Source of the DNA: Amycolatopsis nalaikhensis
GTDB lineage: Bacteria > Actinomycetota > Actinomycetes > Mycobacteriales > Pseudonocardiaceae
Assembly: GCF_030264295.1 (NCBI RefSeq)
Contig: NZ_CP127173.1
Location: 9,803,501-9,867,500 of the forward strand
Reading direction: 5' to 3'
Length of the DNA stretch: 64,000 bases
Shown here: in pieces, positions 1 through 9,225 of the stretch
Numbering within the stretch: position 1 is the stretch's first letter
Layout of the letters: each line of letters begins with the position of its first letter
Translations under genes and position numbers: made by a program
The notes under the pieces: generated by a model
What the model was told of the DNA's origin: nothing
The model's database searches: none
The model's input: only the letters and a program-made list of their open reading frames with translations

Positions 1-1407
1 TACACCTGGGTCGTCACCGCCACGCTGCTGGCCGCGACGGCCACCACCCCGATCTGGGGCAAGCTCGCGGACCTGTTCAACAAGAAGACCCTGGTCCAGG
101 TCGCCATCGTGATCTTCGTGGCCGGTTCGATGATCAGCGGGTTCAGCCAGGACACCGGGCAGCTGATCGCCGCGCGCGCCTTCCAGGGCATCGGCGTCGG
201 CGGCCTGCAGGCGCTGGTCCAGGTCGTGATCGCGGCGATCATCCCGCCGCGCGAACGCGGCCGGTACAACGGCTACCTCGGCGCCGTGATGGCCGTCGCC
301 ACCGTCGGCGGCCCGCTGCTCGGCGGCCTGATCGTCGACGTGCCGTGGCTGGGCTGGCGCTGGTGCTTCTTCGTCGGCGTCCCGATCGCCGTGCTCGCCT
401 TCGTCGTGCTGCAGCGCACCCTGAAGCTGGAGACCGTGCGCCGCGACGACGTCCAGGTCGACTACCTCGGCGCGGGCCTCATCGCCGCCGGCGTGAGCGT
501 CCTGCTGATCTGGGTCTCCTTCGTCGGCAACTCGTTCGACTGGCTCTCGTGGCAGACCGCCGTCATGGTCGCCGGCGGGCTCGTGCTGCTCGGCCTCGCC
601 GTGCTGGTGGAGACCAAGGTCCGCGAACCCGTGGTGCCGCTGAAGATCGTCGTCCAGCGCACGCCCGCGCTGGCGATCATCGCGAGCCTCGCGGTCGGCA
701 TGGCGATGTTCGGCGGCGCGGTGTTCCTCGGCCAGTACTTCCAGATCGGCCGCGGCTACACACCCACCGAAGCCGGCCTGCTGACCATGCCGCTGATGGC
801 GGGCGTGCTCGTCTCCTCCACCGTTTCCGGCCGCCTGATCAGCCGCACCGGCAAGATCAAGCCGTACATCCTGGCCGGCACGATCATCCTGGTGCTCGGC
901 TTCCTCGGCCTCGGCATGGTCGACCACGCCACGTCGCTGTGGATCGTCGGCGTCGCGATGGCCGTCGTCGGCATCGGGGTCGGCATGACCATGCAGAACC
1001 TCGTGCTGGCCGTGCAGAACGACGTCCCGCTGCGCGACCTCGGCGCGGCGAGCGCGTCGGTGACGTTCTTCCGGTCGCTCGGCGGCACGATCGGCGTCTC
1101 GGTGCTCGGCGCCGTCCTCGCGAACCGCGTCTCGGCCGACCTGGCCGCCGCCCTGCACGCGCCGGCGGGCCAGGCGTCGACCGGCGGGGTCAGCGCGCTG
1201 AACCTCAAGGCGCTGCCGCCGCAGGTCCAGTCGGTGGTGCACACGGTGTACGGCGACGCGACCGCGCACATCTTCGTGATTTCCGCGGCCGTGGCGGTCG
1301 TCGGCGTGCTCGCGGCGCTGCTGCTCAAGCCGATCACGCTGCGCACGACGATCGACCTGGCGGAGAAGACGGAAGAGCCGTCGACGCCGGACCCGGTCGC
1401 GAAGTAG
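1..1407 (+). CDS. MFS transporter, DHA2 (EmrB/QacA) drug-exporter family, 5' truncated by the window
   Basis: Proton-driven multidrug efflux protein of the inner membrane. The frame is open from base 1 and 468 residues are visible. The family usually has about 500 or more residues and 14 membrane segments, so the first one or two segments lie outside the window. The loop 2-3 signature GKLADLFNKK (residues 20-29 of the visible part) is MFS motif A. Hydrophobic segments alternate with short loops throughout, and the tail after the last helix is short and acidic. Ten bases separate it from the stress-protein gene downstream, so the two may be cotranscribed. Substrate cannot be told from sequence. 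Family call is firm; drug-efflux role is by family only. Confidence 0.88.
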   Translation, partial: YTWVVTATLLAATATTPIWGKLADLFNKKTLVQVAIVIFVAGSMISGFSQDTGQLIAARAFQGIGVGGLQALVQVVIAAIIPPRERGRYNGYLGAVMAVATVGGPLLGGLIVDVPWLGWRWCFFVGVPIAVLAFVVLQRTLKLETVRRDDVQVDYLGAGLIAAGVSVLLIWVSFVGNSFDWLSWQTAVMVAGGLVLLGLAVLVETKVREPVVPLKIVVQRTPALAIIASLAVGMAMFGGAVFLGQYFQIGRGYTPTEAGLLTMPLMAGVLVSSTVSGRLISRTGKIKPYILAGTIILVLGFLGLGMVDHATSLWIVGVAMAVVGIGVGMTMQNLVLAVQNDVPLRDLGAASASVTFFRSLGGTIGVSVLGAVLANRVSADLAAALHAPAGQASTGGVSALNLKALPPQVQSVVHTVYGDATAHIFVISAAVAVVGVLAALLLKPITLRTTIDLAEKTEEPSTPDPVAK

Positions 1408-1417
1408 GGAGCCGACG

Positions 1418-1891
1418 ATGAGCGCGGCCTATCAGTCCATTGTGGAGCGGTTCGGGCCGCGCCGTCCCCCGTCGGCGCGGGCCATCCTGGCCGGCGTCGA
1501 CGGCTCGGACACGGCGATGCGCGCGGTGGCGTTCGCCTTCGGCTTGGCGCGCCGCCAGGACAGCCGCCTCATCGTCGTCTACGTCGCGTGCCCGTCGCCC
1601 CTGGCCCCGCTGCGCCCGGCGGTCGCGACGGTGATCGAGCACGACACGGCCGCGCACCTGTACGCCGAGCTGCGCGACCAGATGCGCACGGCGGCCGAGG
1701 AACTGGCGGTCCCGGTGACGGTGATCAAGACGTTCGGCGACCCGTACACGGCGCTGCGCGACACCGCCGACCGCGCCCAGGCCGACACGGTCGTGGTCGG
1801 GGCGTCGCAGAAGGCGGGCCACCGGTTCGCGGGCTCGGTGGCCACGAAACTCATCCGGGCGGGCCACTGGCCGGTGCTGGTGGTGCCCTGA
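1418..1891 (+). CDS. Universal stress protein (UspA family), single domain
   Basis: Cytoplasmic alpha/beta protein of 157 residues with one Usp domain. The start of the fold (AILAGVDGSDTAMRAVAFAF, residues 22-41) carries the usual acidic and small residues after strand 1. The C-terminal nucleotide-binding loop reads GASQKAGHRFAGS (the canonical pattern is G-2x-G-9x-G-S), so the phosphate-binding glycines are only partly kept and ATP binding is uncertain. ATG at 1418 has an AGGGA ribosome site. It follows the exporter by 10 bases and is probably in the same transcript. A role in stress survival is by family. Confidence 0.85.
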   Translation: MSAAYQSIVERFGPRRPPSARAILAGVDGSDTAMRAVAFAFGLARRQDSRLIVVYVACPSPLAPLRPAVATVIEHDTAAHLYAELRDQMRTAAEELAVPVTVIKTFGDPYTALRDTADRAQADTVVVGASQKAGHRFAGSVATKLIRAGHWPVLVVP

Positions 1892-1918
1892 CCCCGCCGC
1901 GAAGGAACAGGACGCGCT

Positions 1919-2698
1919 TCACCGCGTCAGGACTTCCAACGCCGCGGCGTGCACGCCCGGCGCGGCGGCGAGGTAGCTCTCGCTCGCGATGTCCCACGGC
2001 CGGCCGTCGAGGTCGGTGACGAGTCCGCCCGCCTCCTGGACCAGCAGCACCCCGGCCGCGTGCGAGCGGACGTTTTCCAGCTGCCAGTGCAGATCCATGC
2101 GACCGGCCGCGACCTGGGCGAGCTGGCCGGTCACCGGCACCGAGACGCGCACCTGCAGGGCGGCCGCCGACATCGCCGTGAACGAACTCCCCGTGCGCGC
2201 CAGCAGATCCGCGTCCTGACCGGGGCGCGCCTGCCCGGTCCCCGCCAGCGCGCCGTCCAGCGACGTCTTCGCCGAGACTCGCAGGCGCACGCCGTCGAGG
2301 AACGCGCCACCGCCCTCGATCGCGGTGAACACCTCGTCGAGCACCGGGAAGTGCACGACCGACAGGACCGGGCGCCCGTCGCGCACGAGGCTCACCCCGA
2401 TGTTCCAGCCGGGCATGCCGTGCACCGCGTTGAGGTTCCCGCCGACGGGGTCGACGAGCCACCACTCGCCTGGGGCCAGCGGCCCGCTGCCGTGTTCGTC
2501 GTCGAGCCAGGTCGCATCCGGCCGGACCTCCGCCAGGCTCGGACGCAGCACGTCGGTGACGGCCGCGTCGTTGTCGCGCAGGCTCGCCAGCAGCTCGGTG
2601 AGCCCGGCCTGGCGGGACTCGGGGGAATAGCGCGTCAGCATCCGCGCGGCCGCCTTACCGACGGCGGCGGCGGTGGCGGCGAGCAGTTCGTGGTTCAC
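1919..2698 (-). CDS. Inositol-monophosphatase-like protein with altered metal-site motif
   Basis: A 259-residue member of the FIG/IMPase sugar-phosphatase fold. Start GTG at 2698 is chosen because AGGAG lies just upstream. Recognisable blocks are EWWLVDPVGGNLNAVHG (centre) and GRPWDIASESYLAAA (C-terminal WDxA block). In canonical enzymes the central motif is DPIDGTxNF and its second Asp binds catalytic metal. Here that position is Gly, and the GEE motif upstream is also not obvious (WLDDEHGSG is found instead). It may therefore act on another substrate, use other ligands, or be a non-catalytic relative. It is divergent from the LysR gene, with only 27 bases between the start codons, so that regulator probably controls it. 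Confidence 0.75.
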   Translation of the reverse strand: MNHELLAATAAAVGKAAARMLTRYSPESRQAGLTELLASLRDNDAAVTDVLRPSLAEVRPDATWLDDEHGSGPLAPGEWWLVDPVGGNLNAVHGMPGWNIGVSLVRDGRPVLSVVHFPVLDEVFTAIEGGGAFLDGVRLRVSAKTSLDGALAGTGQARPGQDADLLARTGSSFTAMSAAALQVRVSVPVTGQLAQVAAGRMDLHWQLENVRSHAAGVLLVQEAGGLVTDLDGRPWDIASESYLAAAPGVHAAALEVLTR

Positions 2699-2725
2699 GG
2701 GTTCTCCTGTGGTTGTCTGACGATC

Positions 2726-3625
2726 GTGCAACTCGACTTGAACTTGCTGACGGTGCTGGACGCCCTGCTCGAGGAGGGCAGCGTGATGGGCGCGGCCGAG
2801 CGGCTGCACCTGTCCTCGCCCGCGGTGAGCCGCACGCTCGGCAGGCTGCGCAAGGTGACCGGCGACGACATCCTGGTGCGCACGGGCCACTCGATGACGC
2901 CGACGCCGTACGCACTGGCCGTCCGGGAAGAGGTGCACCGGCTGGTCCGGCAGGCCCGCGACGTGCTCTCCCCCGCGCGCGAACTCGATCTCGGCGAGCT
3001 GGACCGCACGTTCACGATCCAATGCCACGACGCCCTCGCCGCCTCGGTGGTCCCGGTGCTGATCGACCGCCTCCAGGAGCGGGCGCCGCGGGCCCGCCTG
3101 CGGGTGCTGGCCGAGAACTCCGCGGACACGGACGACCTGCGGCTCGGCCGGGTCGACCTGGAACTCGGCGGGGGCAGGCCGGCCCTGCCGGAGTTCCGGA
3201 CCGAGACCTTCGCGGAGGATCCACTGGTCGTGGCGATGCGCAAGGGCCACCCCTGCGCCCGGCGCCTGGACCTGCGGTCCTACGCGGCGCACCCGCACGT
3301 GGTGGTGTCCCGCCGCGGCCGGCTCACCGCGCCGATCGACGACGTGCTGGCTGCGGAGGGCCTCAGCCGCCGGGTGGTCGCGGCCGTGGCCACGCTGGCG
3401 ATGGCGCTGCAGACGGCCGCCCGCGGCGACGCGCTGGTCACCTGCACGGAGGTGCTCAGCCGCCCGCTGGTCGAGGCGTTCGGGCTGGTCACCCGGCCTC
3501 TGCCCGCCGAGTCCCCGCCCGCCCCGATCAGCTGCACCTGGCACCAGCGCTACGACTCCGACCCCGCCCACGCCTGGCTGCGCGAGCAGGTCCGGGCCGC
3601 GCTCGACGTCGCGACCGCGAGCTAA
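2726..3625 (+). CDS. LysR-family transcriptional regulator
   Basis: 299-residue DNA-binding activator or repressor. The N-terminal winged helix (residues 1-60) shows LDLNLLTVLDALLEEGSV, then AAERLHLSSPAVSRTLGRL. A periplasmic-binding-protein-like effector domain follows (about 90-299) with FTIQCHDALAASVVPVLIDRL. GTG at 2726 gives the standard LysR beginning; there is no clear Shine-Dalgarno, so translation may be leaderless. It is divergent from the IMPase-like gene. Its stop codon lies inside a duplicated remnant of the downstream NAD(P)-binding gene. Effector unknown. Confidence 0.9.
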   Translation: MQLDLNLLTVLDALLEEGSVMGAAERLHLSSPAVSRTLGRLRKVTGDDILVRTGHSMTPTPYALAVREEVHRLVRQARDVLSPARELDLGELDRTFTIQCHDALAASVVPVLIDRLQERAPRARLRVLAENSADTDDLRLGRVDLELGGGRPALPEFRTETFAEDPLVVAMRKGHPCARRLDLRSYAAHPHVVVSRRGRLTAPIDDVLAAEGLSRRVVAAVATLAMALQTAARGDALVTCTEVLSRPLVEAFGLVTRPLPAESPPAPISCTWHQRYDSDPAHAWLREQVRAALDVATAS

Positions 3626-3690
3626 CCGGGCACCACGCCCGCGAACCGGGACGCCTCCGCTTCATCGAGCGTCGCCGCCACGAGCAGGTG
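3622..3690 (-). pseudogene. Remnant duplicate of the 3' end of the neighbouring NAD(P)-binding gene
   Basis: Read on the minus strand this stretch encodes VAATLDEAEASRFAGVVPG and a stop. That is a near copy of the tail of the intact gene next to it (VAAAMLDEAEAPRFAGAVAV and so on). The surrounding bases are also similar (CGCGACCGC before CTAACCGG in both copies). No upstream part of the gene is present. It is either a tandem duplication that was mostly deleted or the stump of a paralogue. The stop codon of the LysR gene falls within it. Confidence 0.6.
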
Positions 3691-3714
3691 CACGCCGCCT
3701 CGACATCGCGACCG

Positions 3715-4323
3715 CTAACCGGCCAACGGCACCGCGACCGCCCCAGCGAACCGAGGCGCCTCCGCTTCGTCGAGCATCGCCGCAGCGACCGTCTCGCGGC
3801 TGATCGTGGCCGACAGGTCGAACGGCGGCGCGTCCGCCAGCCCGGCCGTGCGCCGGGTCGGGCTCACCGGTCCCTCGACGAGCCGTCCCGCGTGGAACAC
3901 CGTGCCGCCCGCCGTGAGGACGGTGGTGTCGGCCGCGACCTTGTCGCCGAGCCGGTCGCCCAGCGCCCGCACGAGCACGTCCGCGCCTTCCCCGGCGACT
4001 TCGGCCGACGGGCCGGTCCCGTAGGCACCGAGCCAGATGATCCGCCGCGGCCCGGCGGCGACCACGGCCTTCGCCCCGGCGAGCAGGACACCGGCCCGGT
4101 CGGTGCCCAGCCCGGACAGCACCACGGATCCGGGACCGACGACCGCGGCGACGCTCGCCGGATCGTCGACGTCGGCCGCCGCCAAGCGCAGTCCGGCCGA
4201 GTCGGGGAGGTTGACGCGCCCGGGGTCGCGGGCGAGGGCCGTGACGGTGTGACCGCGCTGAAGTGCTTGCCGCACAAGGGCGATCCCGGTCCGCCCGGAC
4301 GCCGCGAGGATGGTGAGGTTCAT
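3715..4323 (-). CDS. NAD(P)H-binding (NmrA/atypical SDR) protein
   Basis: 202 residues with a Rossmann nucleotide-binding start: MNLTILAASGRTGIALVRQA (residues 1-20), the atypical-SDR glycine loop A-S-G-R-T-G. Later strands read RLAAADVDDPASVAAVV and RRIIWLGAYGTGPS, matching the NmrA/YwnB group of NAD(P)-binding proteins. These act as redox sensors or small-substrate reductases. The length is typical of the short group (about 205-215). ATG 4323 is preferred over an upstream in-frame ATG because it starts exactly at the Rossmann strand. A candidate promoter lies directly upstream. Precise function unknown. Confidence 0.8.
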   Translation of the reverse strand: MNLTILAASGRTGIALVRQALQRGHTVTALARDPGRVNLPDSAGLRLAAADVDDPASVAAVVGPGSVVLSGLGTDRAGVLLAGAKAVVAAGPRRIIWLGAYGTGPSAEVAGEGADVLVRALGDRLGDKVAADTTVLTAGGTVFHAGRLVEGPVSPTRRTAGLADAPPFDLSATISRETVAAAMLDEAEAPRFAGAVAVPLAG

Positions 4324-4330
4324 GCCGACG

Positions 4331-4359
4331 ACGCTAGAGGCGCGTCGGATTGACATCAA
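4331..4359 (-). promoter_or_regulatory. Candidate sigma-70-type promoter for the NAD(P)-binding gene
   Basis: On the minus strand TTGATG (4359-4354) is followed after 17 bases by TAGCGT (4336-4331). Only 7 bases then separate it from the ATG at 4323, which implies a near-leaderless transcript. Spacing is ideal but the hexamers are only moderately close to consensus. Confidence 0.35.
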
Positions 4360-4546
4360 GTGCAAGCATCGCAAGGGATGGATTACTCAGACGCAATCGA
4401 CACTGCCCGAGAACGCTGCCCGCACGAGCCACGAATCCGCGAATTTCGGGCACCCGCGCGCCGGGGCCGGGTCGCTCGCGATTCACCGCTGGTACGTTCG
4501 CGCGAAAGATCGTTGAAACGTCCCGGACGCCAGAAAGGGCCGTGCA

Positions 4547-7500
4547 GTGGGGAACCCGCTGGTCGCGGAGACCAAGGATTCGACGAAGGCGTATTCGGGG
4601 ATTTCGCTCGCGGAGTCGGCGGCCGACCTCAAGTCCGCGATCGAGAGCGGTGACTGGGCGTCGGTGGCGATGGGTGCCGTCGGGACCGCGCTGGATGCGT
4701 TGTCGATGGCGATGGACCCGTTCGGTGCGATCCTGGCCGCGGGGGTCGGGTGGCTGATGGAGCACGTCGGCCCGCTCAAGGAAGCCCTCAACGGCCTGAC
4801 CGGCAACGCCGACGAGATCGCCGCCCAGGCCGAGACGTGGAAGAACATCGCCACCGAGCTGGGCAGTGTCGGTGAAGACCTCACCGGGATGGTCAAGGCC
4901 GACACCGCGACGTGGACCGGGCCCGCTGGTGACAGCTACCGGCAACGCGCCCAGGACACGGTGACTCTGCTGGAAACCGCGCAGAAGGGCTGTGAAGGGG
5001 CCTCCAGCGGTGTGAAGACCGCGGGTGAGGTCGTGGCGGCGGTGCGGGCGCTGGTGCGGGACATCATCGCCGAGCTGATCGGGCATTTGATCAGCTGGGC
5101 GTTGCAGGTGGTGTTCACCCTGGGTATCGGGTTGACGTGGGTGGTGCCGCAGGTGATCAACGCGGTGGCGAAGACCGCGTCGAAGATCGCGGATCTGGTC
5201 AAGCGGCTGGTGAAGGCGCTGCAGGCGCTGATCCCGCTGCTCAAGCGGGCCGGGGACCTGTTCTCCGACGCGGCCAAGGCCCTGCGGAACATCAAGCCGG
5301 GCAAGGCCGCGCCGCCGCCCAAGCACGCCGACATCAACGGCAACCCCAAAGGCCTCGACGGACCCAAGGGCAAGGGCGGGGACGAAGCACCACCGCCCAC
5401 GCCGAAGGGCGGCGACGGTACCCACGCCTCCGGCGCCAAGGGTGACCCCGACGCGCCCCCGAAAGCCGACCCGCCACCCAAGACGGACCCGCCGCCGAAG
5501 AACGAGACGACACCCGACAACACCCCTCCTCCCGGCGGCACCCCGAGGGGCGGCCCCGACGGTGGCGGCACCCCCAAGGGCGGCCCGAAGCCGGACGACG
5601 CCCGCGACCGCGCGCTGCCGTCGGACTCGAAGACCTGCGTGTCCGACCCGGTGGACGTCGCGACCGGCGAAGTCGTGATGACGCAGGTCGACCTGACCCT
5701 GCCAGGCGACGCGGGCGACCTGGAGCTGTCCCGCACCCACCTGTCGTCCTACCGGTCCGGCCGGTGGTTCGGCCCGTCCTGGACGTCTACAGTGGACCAG
5801 CGGCTCGAAGCGGGCCCCGACGCCGTCCGGTTCTACGCCGAGGACGGCATGATCCTCGTCTACCCGGTACCCGGCGACGGGCCCGTGCTGCCGCTCGAAG
5901 GCCCGCGGCACCCGCTGCGCCGCTCCCCCGGCGGCTACCGGCTGACCGTCGGCGAGCGTGAACTGCACTTCACCGGCGACGGCCGCGTCGTGCCGCTGAC
6001 CGCCATCGAGCAGCACGGCAGCCGCACCGAAATCGCCTACGCCGCCGACGGCACGCCCACCGCACTGCGCCGTGACGACGGCGTCGAGCTCCGGATCGGC
6101 ACCGAAGGCGGCCGCGTGGTGGCGCTGGGCGCGCCCGGGGCCGCGCCGCTGGTCCGCTTCGGCTACAACCGGCTCGGGCAGCTGACCACGATCGCGGACT
6201 TCGCGGGCCGTCCGATGACGCTGGACTACGACTACGAGCACCGGCTCGTCGGCTGGCAGGACCGCACCGGCACCTGGTACCGCTACGTCTACGACACCGA
6301 AGGCCGCTGCGTCCGCACGGTCGGGGCGGACGGCTTCTACAACGCGACCTTCGCCTACGCACCGGGCACTACCCGGCACACCGACGCGCTCGGCCACACC
6401 TGGACCTACCGGCTCGACGACGTGGGGCGGCTGGTCGAGCGGACCGATCCGCTGGGCGGTTCCCGCCGGTACACCTGGAGCCGTCACGACGAGCTGCTGT
6501 CCCAAGTGGACGAACTGGGCCGCGAAACCCGGTACGTCTACGCGGACGGCGAGCTGGCCGCCGTCACCCGGCCCGACGGGTCCGTCGTGCGGACGGCCCC
6601 CGCCGCCGAGGGCGAGATGCGCCTGCAGGTGGGTGACGGCGACGCCGCGGTCCAGCGGGTGGTCCCCGCGGCCGGCCCGTTCACCGCGCTGCCCGGCGTG
6701 GCGGCATCGGCCGGGCCGGGTCCGGCGCCCGATCCGCTCGGCGACGCACCGGTGACGGACGCCTCCGTCCGCCCGGGAGAGCGGGACCTGTTCGGCCGTC
6801 CCCAGCTCGTGCACACCGCCTCGGGCGGCGCGGCCCGCCTGGGCTGGACGGCGGAGGGCCGGCGCGCGTGGCGGATCGGCCCCCACGGCGACCGGGAAAG
6901 CTGGCTGCACGACGCCGAAGGCCAGGTCGTCGAATACCGCGACGCCGCCGGAGGGGTGCGACGCCGCCGCTACGGCCGGTTCGGCCTCACGGTGGCCGAC
7001 ATCGACGCGGCGGGCGCGAGCACGACGTACACCTACGACGGCGAATTGCGGCTCACCTCGGTGACGAACCCGAGCGGGCTGACCTGGCGCTACGGCTACG
7101 ACCCGGCGGGGCGCCTCGTCGAGGAGACCGACTACGACGGCCGCCGTCTGACCTACACCTACGACGAAGCCGGGCAGCTGCGGCGGATGACCAACGGCCT
7201 CGGCGAAGCGGTCGAGTTCGGCTACGACCTCCTCGGCAACGTCGTCGAACGGCGCACCGCCGACGACGTCACCCGCTACGCCTACGACGCCCTCGGCCGG
7301 CTGGCCATCGCCGAAAACGCCGAAGCCCGCGTGGAAATCACGCGGGACGGGCGGGGCCGGGTGATCGCCGAGACGGTCAACGGGCTGGGTGTTCTCTGGA
7401 GCTACGACGGCACGGCCCTGCGCCGCCGCACCTCGTCCGGTGTGGACAGTGAGTGGACCTTCGACGACGCGGGTCTGCCGCGGTCGTTGCGGATCGGCGG

Positions 7501-9208
7501 GCACGACGTCGCGTTCGAACACGACGCCGCCGGGCATGAGGTCTTCCGCGGTGTCGACGGGACGGTGGTGCTCCGGCGGCACTTCGACGCGGAGGACCGC
7601 GTCGCCGCGGAAGAGATCGCCGGCGTCGGCCGGCGCACCTACGGCTACCGGCCCGACGGCAGGCTCGCCGCGGTCGGGGACACCGCGCGCCCGTGGCGGC
7701 TCGAGTACGACGAGGCGGGCCGCGTCGCGGAAGCGCAGGGCCCGGGCGGAACCGAGCGGTTCGCCCGCGACGCCGCGGGCGCGGTCACCTCGGCCGCCAC
7801 CCCGGCGCTGCCGGGTCCGCGGGTCTACCGCGGCACCACGCTGGTGTCCGCAGGGCACACCCGCTACACCGCCGACGCGCGGGGCCGCGTCACCGGGCGC
7901 CGCCGCGGCGAGGAGTCCTGGACGTACTCGTGGGACCGGCTGGACCTGCTGCGGGGCGTGCGGACCCCGGACGGGGCCCGGTGGACGTACCACTACGACC
8001 CGCTGGGCCGCCGCTTCGCCAAGCGGCGCTGGATCACCGGCGCCGACGGGGAACCCGAGCTCACGGCCGACACGCGGTTCCTGTGGAGCGGGTTCGACCT
8101 CGTCGAGCGGATCGAGGCCGGTGCCGACGGCTCGCGGCGGACCCTGACGTGGGAGCGCCACCCCGCCGACGGCCGCCCGGTCGTGCAGGTCACCGACGGA
8201 CGGTTCCACTGCGTGATCACGACTCCGGCGGGTACGCCGTCCGAACTGCTGGACGAGCACGGCGCGGTCGTGTGGCGCGACCACAGCAGCTTCTGGGGCG
8301 CGCCGCTGCCCGGCGCCGACGTCGCGGCCGTGCCGCTGGCCTTCCCCGGACAGCACCGTGACCCCGAAACCGGCTTGCACTACAACGTCTTCCGCTACTA
8401 CGACCCCGAAACGGCGCGCTACCTCAGCCAGGACCCGCTCGGCCTCGCGGCCGCGCCGGACCCCGTCGGCTACGTGCCCGACCCCCTGCTCTCCGGCGAC
8501 CCGCTCGGGCTGGTCGGTTCGTGCGGCAAGACGGGCGGGCCGCAGACGCCGAAGCGGCCGCGGCCGGACGACTTCGACGCGGACCCGCGGCCGTCGAAGA
8601 GGCCCGACCTCGGCATCGACGTCAACCGGATGACGCCGGAGGAGTGGGAGAAGTTCAAGCCGCAGCTGGACCAGATGATGCGCGTCGACAAGCACTTCTT
8701 CTGGTCGGGCGGCTACAAGAAGGGCCACGGCGCACCGGACGACCCGTACCTCGGTTCGATCGAGTTCCGGGCGAACCAGATCGCGAAGCAGCACGGCGGC
8801 AACACCCTCGAGGGCTTGGTCGCGGACAACCACCTGAAGATGCCGGGCTGGGTCGACGACAAGATGAAGCAGGACCCGAACCAGGGCTACTGGTCGCACG
8901 GCGACCACGGCACGTCGAACGCGGACCAGAAGAACTTCGTCGGCGAAAAGTGGGACTACGCTTCGGAAACGTTCGCGAAGAACTCCACACCGGACACCCA
9001 CGTCGTCTTCCCGGACAAGCCGGGCAAGGAGACGAGCACGGGCATCCCCAACCCGGACGGCGACGTCTACCCCTACCGCCGGCCGGACAACATCTTCGAC
9101 AAGATCGAATACCCGAAACTGGAGCAGAACGGCATCAACGTCACCGAGCACAACGCGGAAACCGGCGCGACGAGGCCGTACCAGAAGCCGCCGAAGACCA
9201 AGCCCTGA
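4547..9208 (+). CDS. Rhs/YD-repeat polymorphic toxin with a CD38-like (ADP-ribosyl-cyclase-type) C-terminal domain
   Basis: 1553 residues, the largest gene here. GTG 4547 follows an AAAGGG site. Order of parts: helical WXG100-like region (about 1-250; W-T-G at 123-125), predicted for type VII-like export; Pro/Lys-rich linker (about 255-355); DUF6531-type start of the shell with DPVDVATGEVVMTQVDL (about 365); many YD repeats forming the Rhs cocoon (to about 1290); core end with YYDPETARYLSQDPLGL and DPLGLVG (about 1320); then a 228-residue tip. The tip has HFFWSGG (W1386), WDYASETFAK (W1469) and FDKIEYPKL (E1521). These have the same order and context as the two Trp and catalytic Glu of CD38 (W125, W189, E226), so I infer an NAD glycohydrolase/cyclase toxin. 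Rhs architecture is firm; the toxin class is inference. No neighbouring immunity gene is recognisable. Confidence 0.8.
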   Translation: MGNPLVAETKDSTKAYSGISLAESAADLKSAIESGDWASVAMGAVGTALDALSMAMDPFGAILAAGVGWLMEHVGPLKEALNGLTGNADEIAAQAETWKNIATELGSVGEDLTGMVKADTATWTGPAGDSYRQRAQDTVTLLETAQKGCEGASSGVKTAGEVVAAVRALVRDIIAELIGHLISWALQVVFTLGIGLTWVVPQVINAVAKTASKIADLVKRLVKALQALIPLLKRAGDLFSDAAKALRNIKPGKAAPPPKHADINGNPKGLDGPKGKGGDEAPPPTPKGGDGTHASGAKGDPDAPPKADPPPKTDPPPKNETTPDNTPPPGGTPRGGPDGGGTPKGGPKPDDARDRALPSDSKTCVSDPVDVATGEVVMTQVDLTLPGDAGDLELSRTHLSSYRSGRWFGPSWTSTVDQRLEAGPDAVRFYAEDGMILVYPVPGDGPVLPLEGPRHPLRRSPGGYRLTVGERELHFTGDGRVVPLTAIEQHGSRTEIAYAADGTPTALRRDDGVELRIGTEGGRVVALGAPGAAPLVRFGYNRLGQLTTIADFAGRPMTLDYDYEHRLVGWQDRTGTWYRYVYDTEGRCVRTVGADGFYNATFAYAPGTTRHTDALGHTWTYRLDDVGRLVERTDPLGGSRRYTWSRHDELLSQVDELGRETRYVYADGELAAVTRPDGSVVRTAPAAEGEMRLQVGDGDAAVQRVVPAAGPFTALPGVAASAGPGPAPDPLGDAPVTDASVRPGERDLFGRPQLVHTASGGAARLGWTAEGRRAWRIGPHGDRESWLHDAEGQVVEYRDAAGGVRRRRYGRFGLTVADIDAAGASTTYTYDGELRLTSVTNPSGLTWRYGYDPAGRLVEETDYDGRRLTYTYDEAGQLRRMTNGLGEAVEFGYDLLGNVVERRTADDVTRYAYDALGRLAIAENAEARVEITRDGRGRVIAETVNGLGVLWSYDGTALRRRTSSGVDSEWTFDDAGLPRSLRIGGHDVAFEHDAAGHEVFRGVDGTVVLRRHFDAEDRVAAEEIAGVGRRTYGYRPDGRLAAVGDTARPWRLEYDEAGRVAEAQGPGGTERFARDAAGAVTSAATPALPGPRVYRGTTLVSAGHTRYTADARGRVTGRRRGEESWTYSWDRLDLLRGVRTPDGARWTYHYDPLGRRFAKRRWITGADGEPELTADTRFLWSGFDLVERIEAGADGSRRTLTWERHPADGRPVVQVTDGRFHCVITTPAGTPSELLDEHGAVVWRDHSSFWGAPLPGADVAAVPLAFPGQHRDPETGLHYNVFRYYDPETARYLSQDPLGLAAAPDPVGYVPDPLLSGDPLGLVGSCGKTGGPQTPKRPRPDDFDADPRPSKRPDLGIDVNRMTPEEWEKFKPQLDQMMRVDKHFFWSGGYKKGHGAPDDPYLGSIEFRANQIAKQHGGNTLEGLVADNHLKMPGWVDDKMKQDPNQGYWSHGDHGTSNADQKNFVGEKWDYASETFAKNSTPDTHVVFPDKPGKETSTGIPNPDGDVYPYRRPDNIFDKIEYPKLEQNGINVTEHNAETGATRPYQKPPKTKP

Positions 9209-9225
9209 CGCGGTGATCGTCACCC

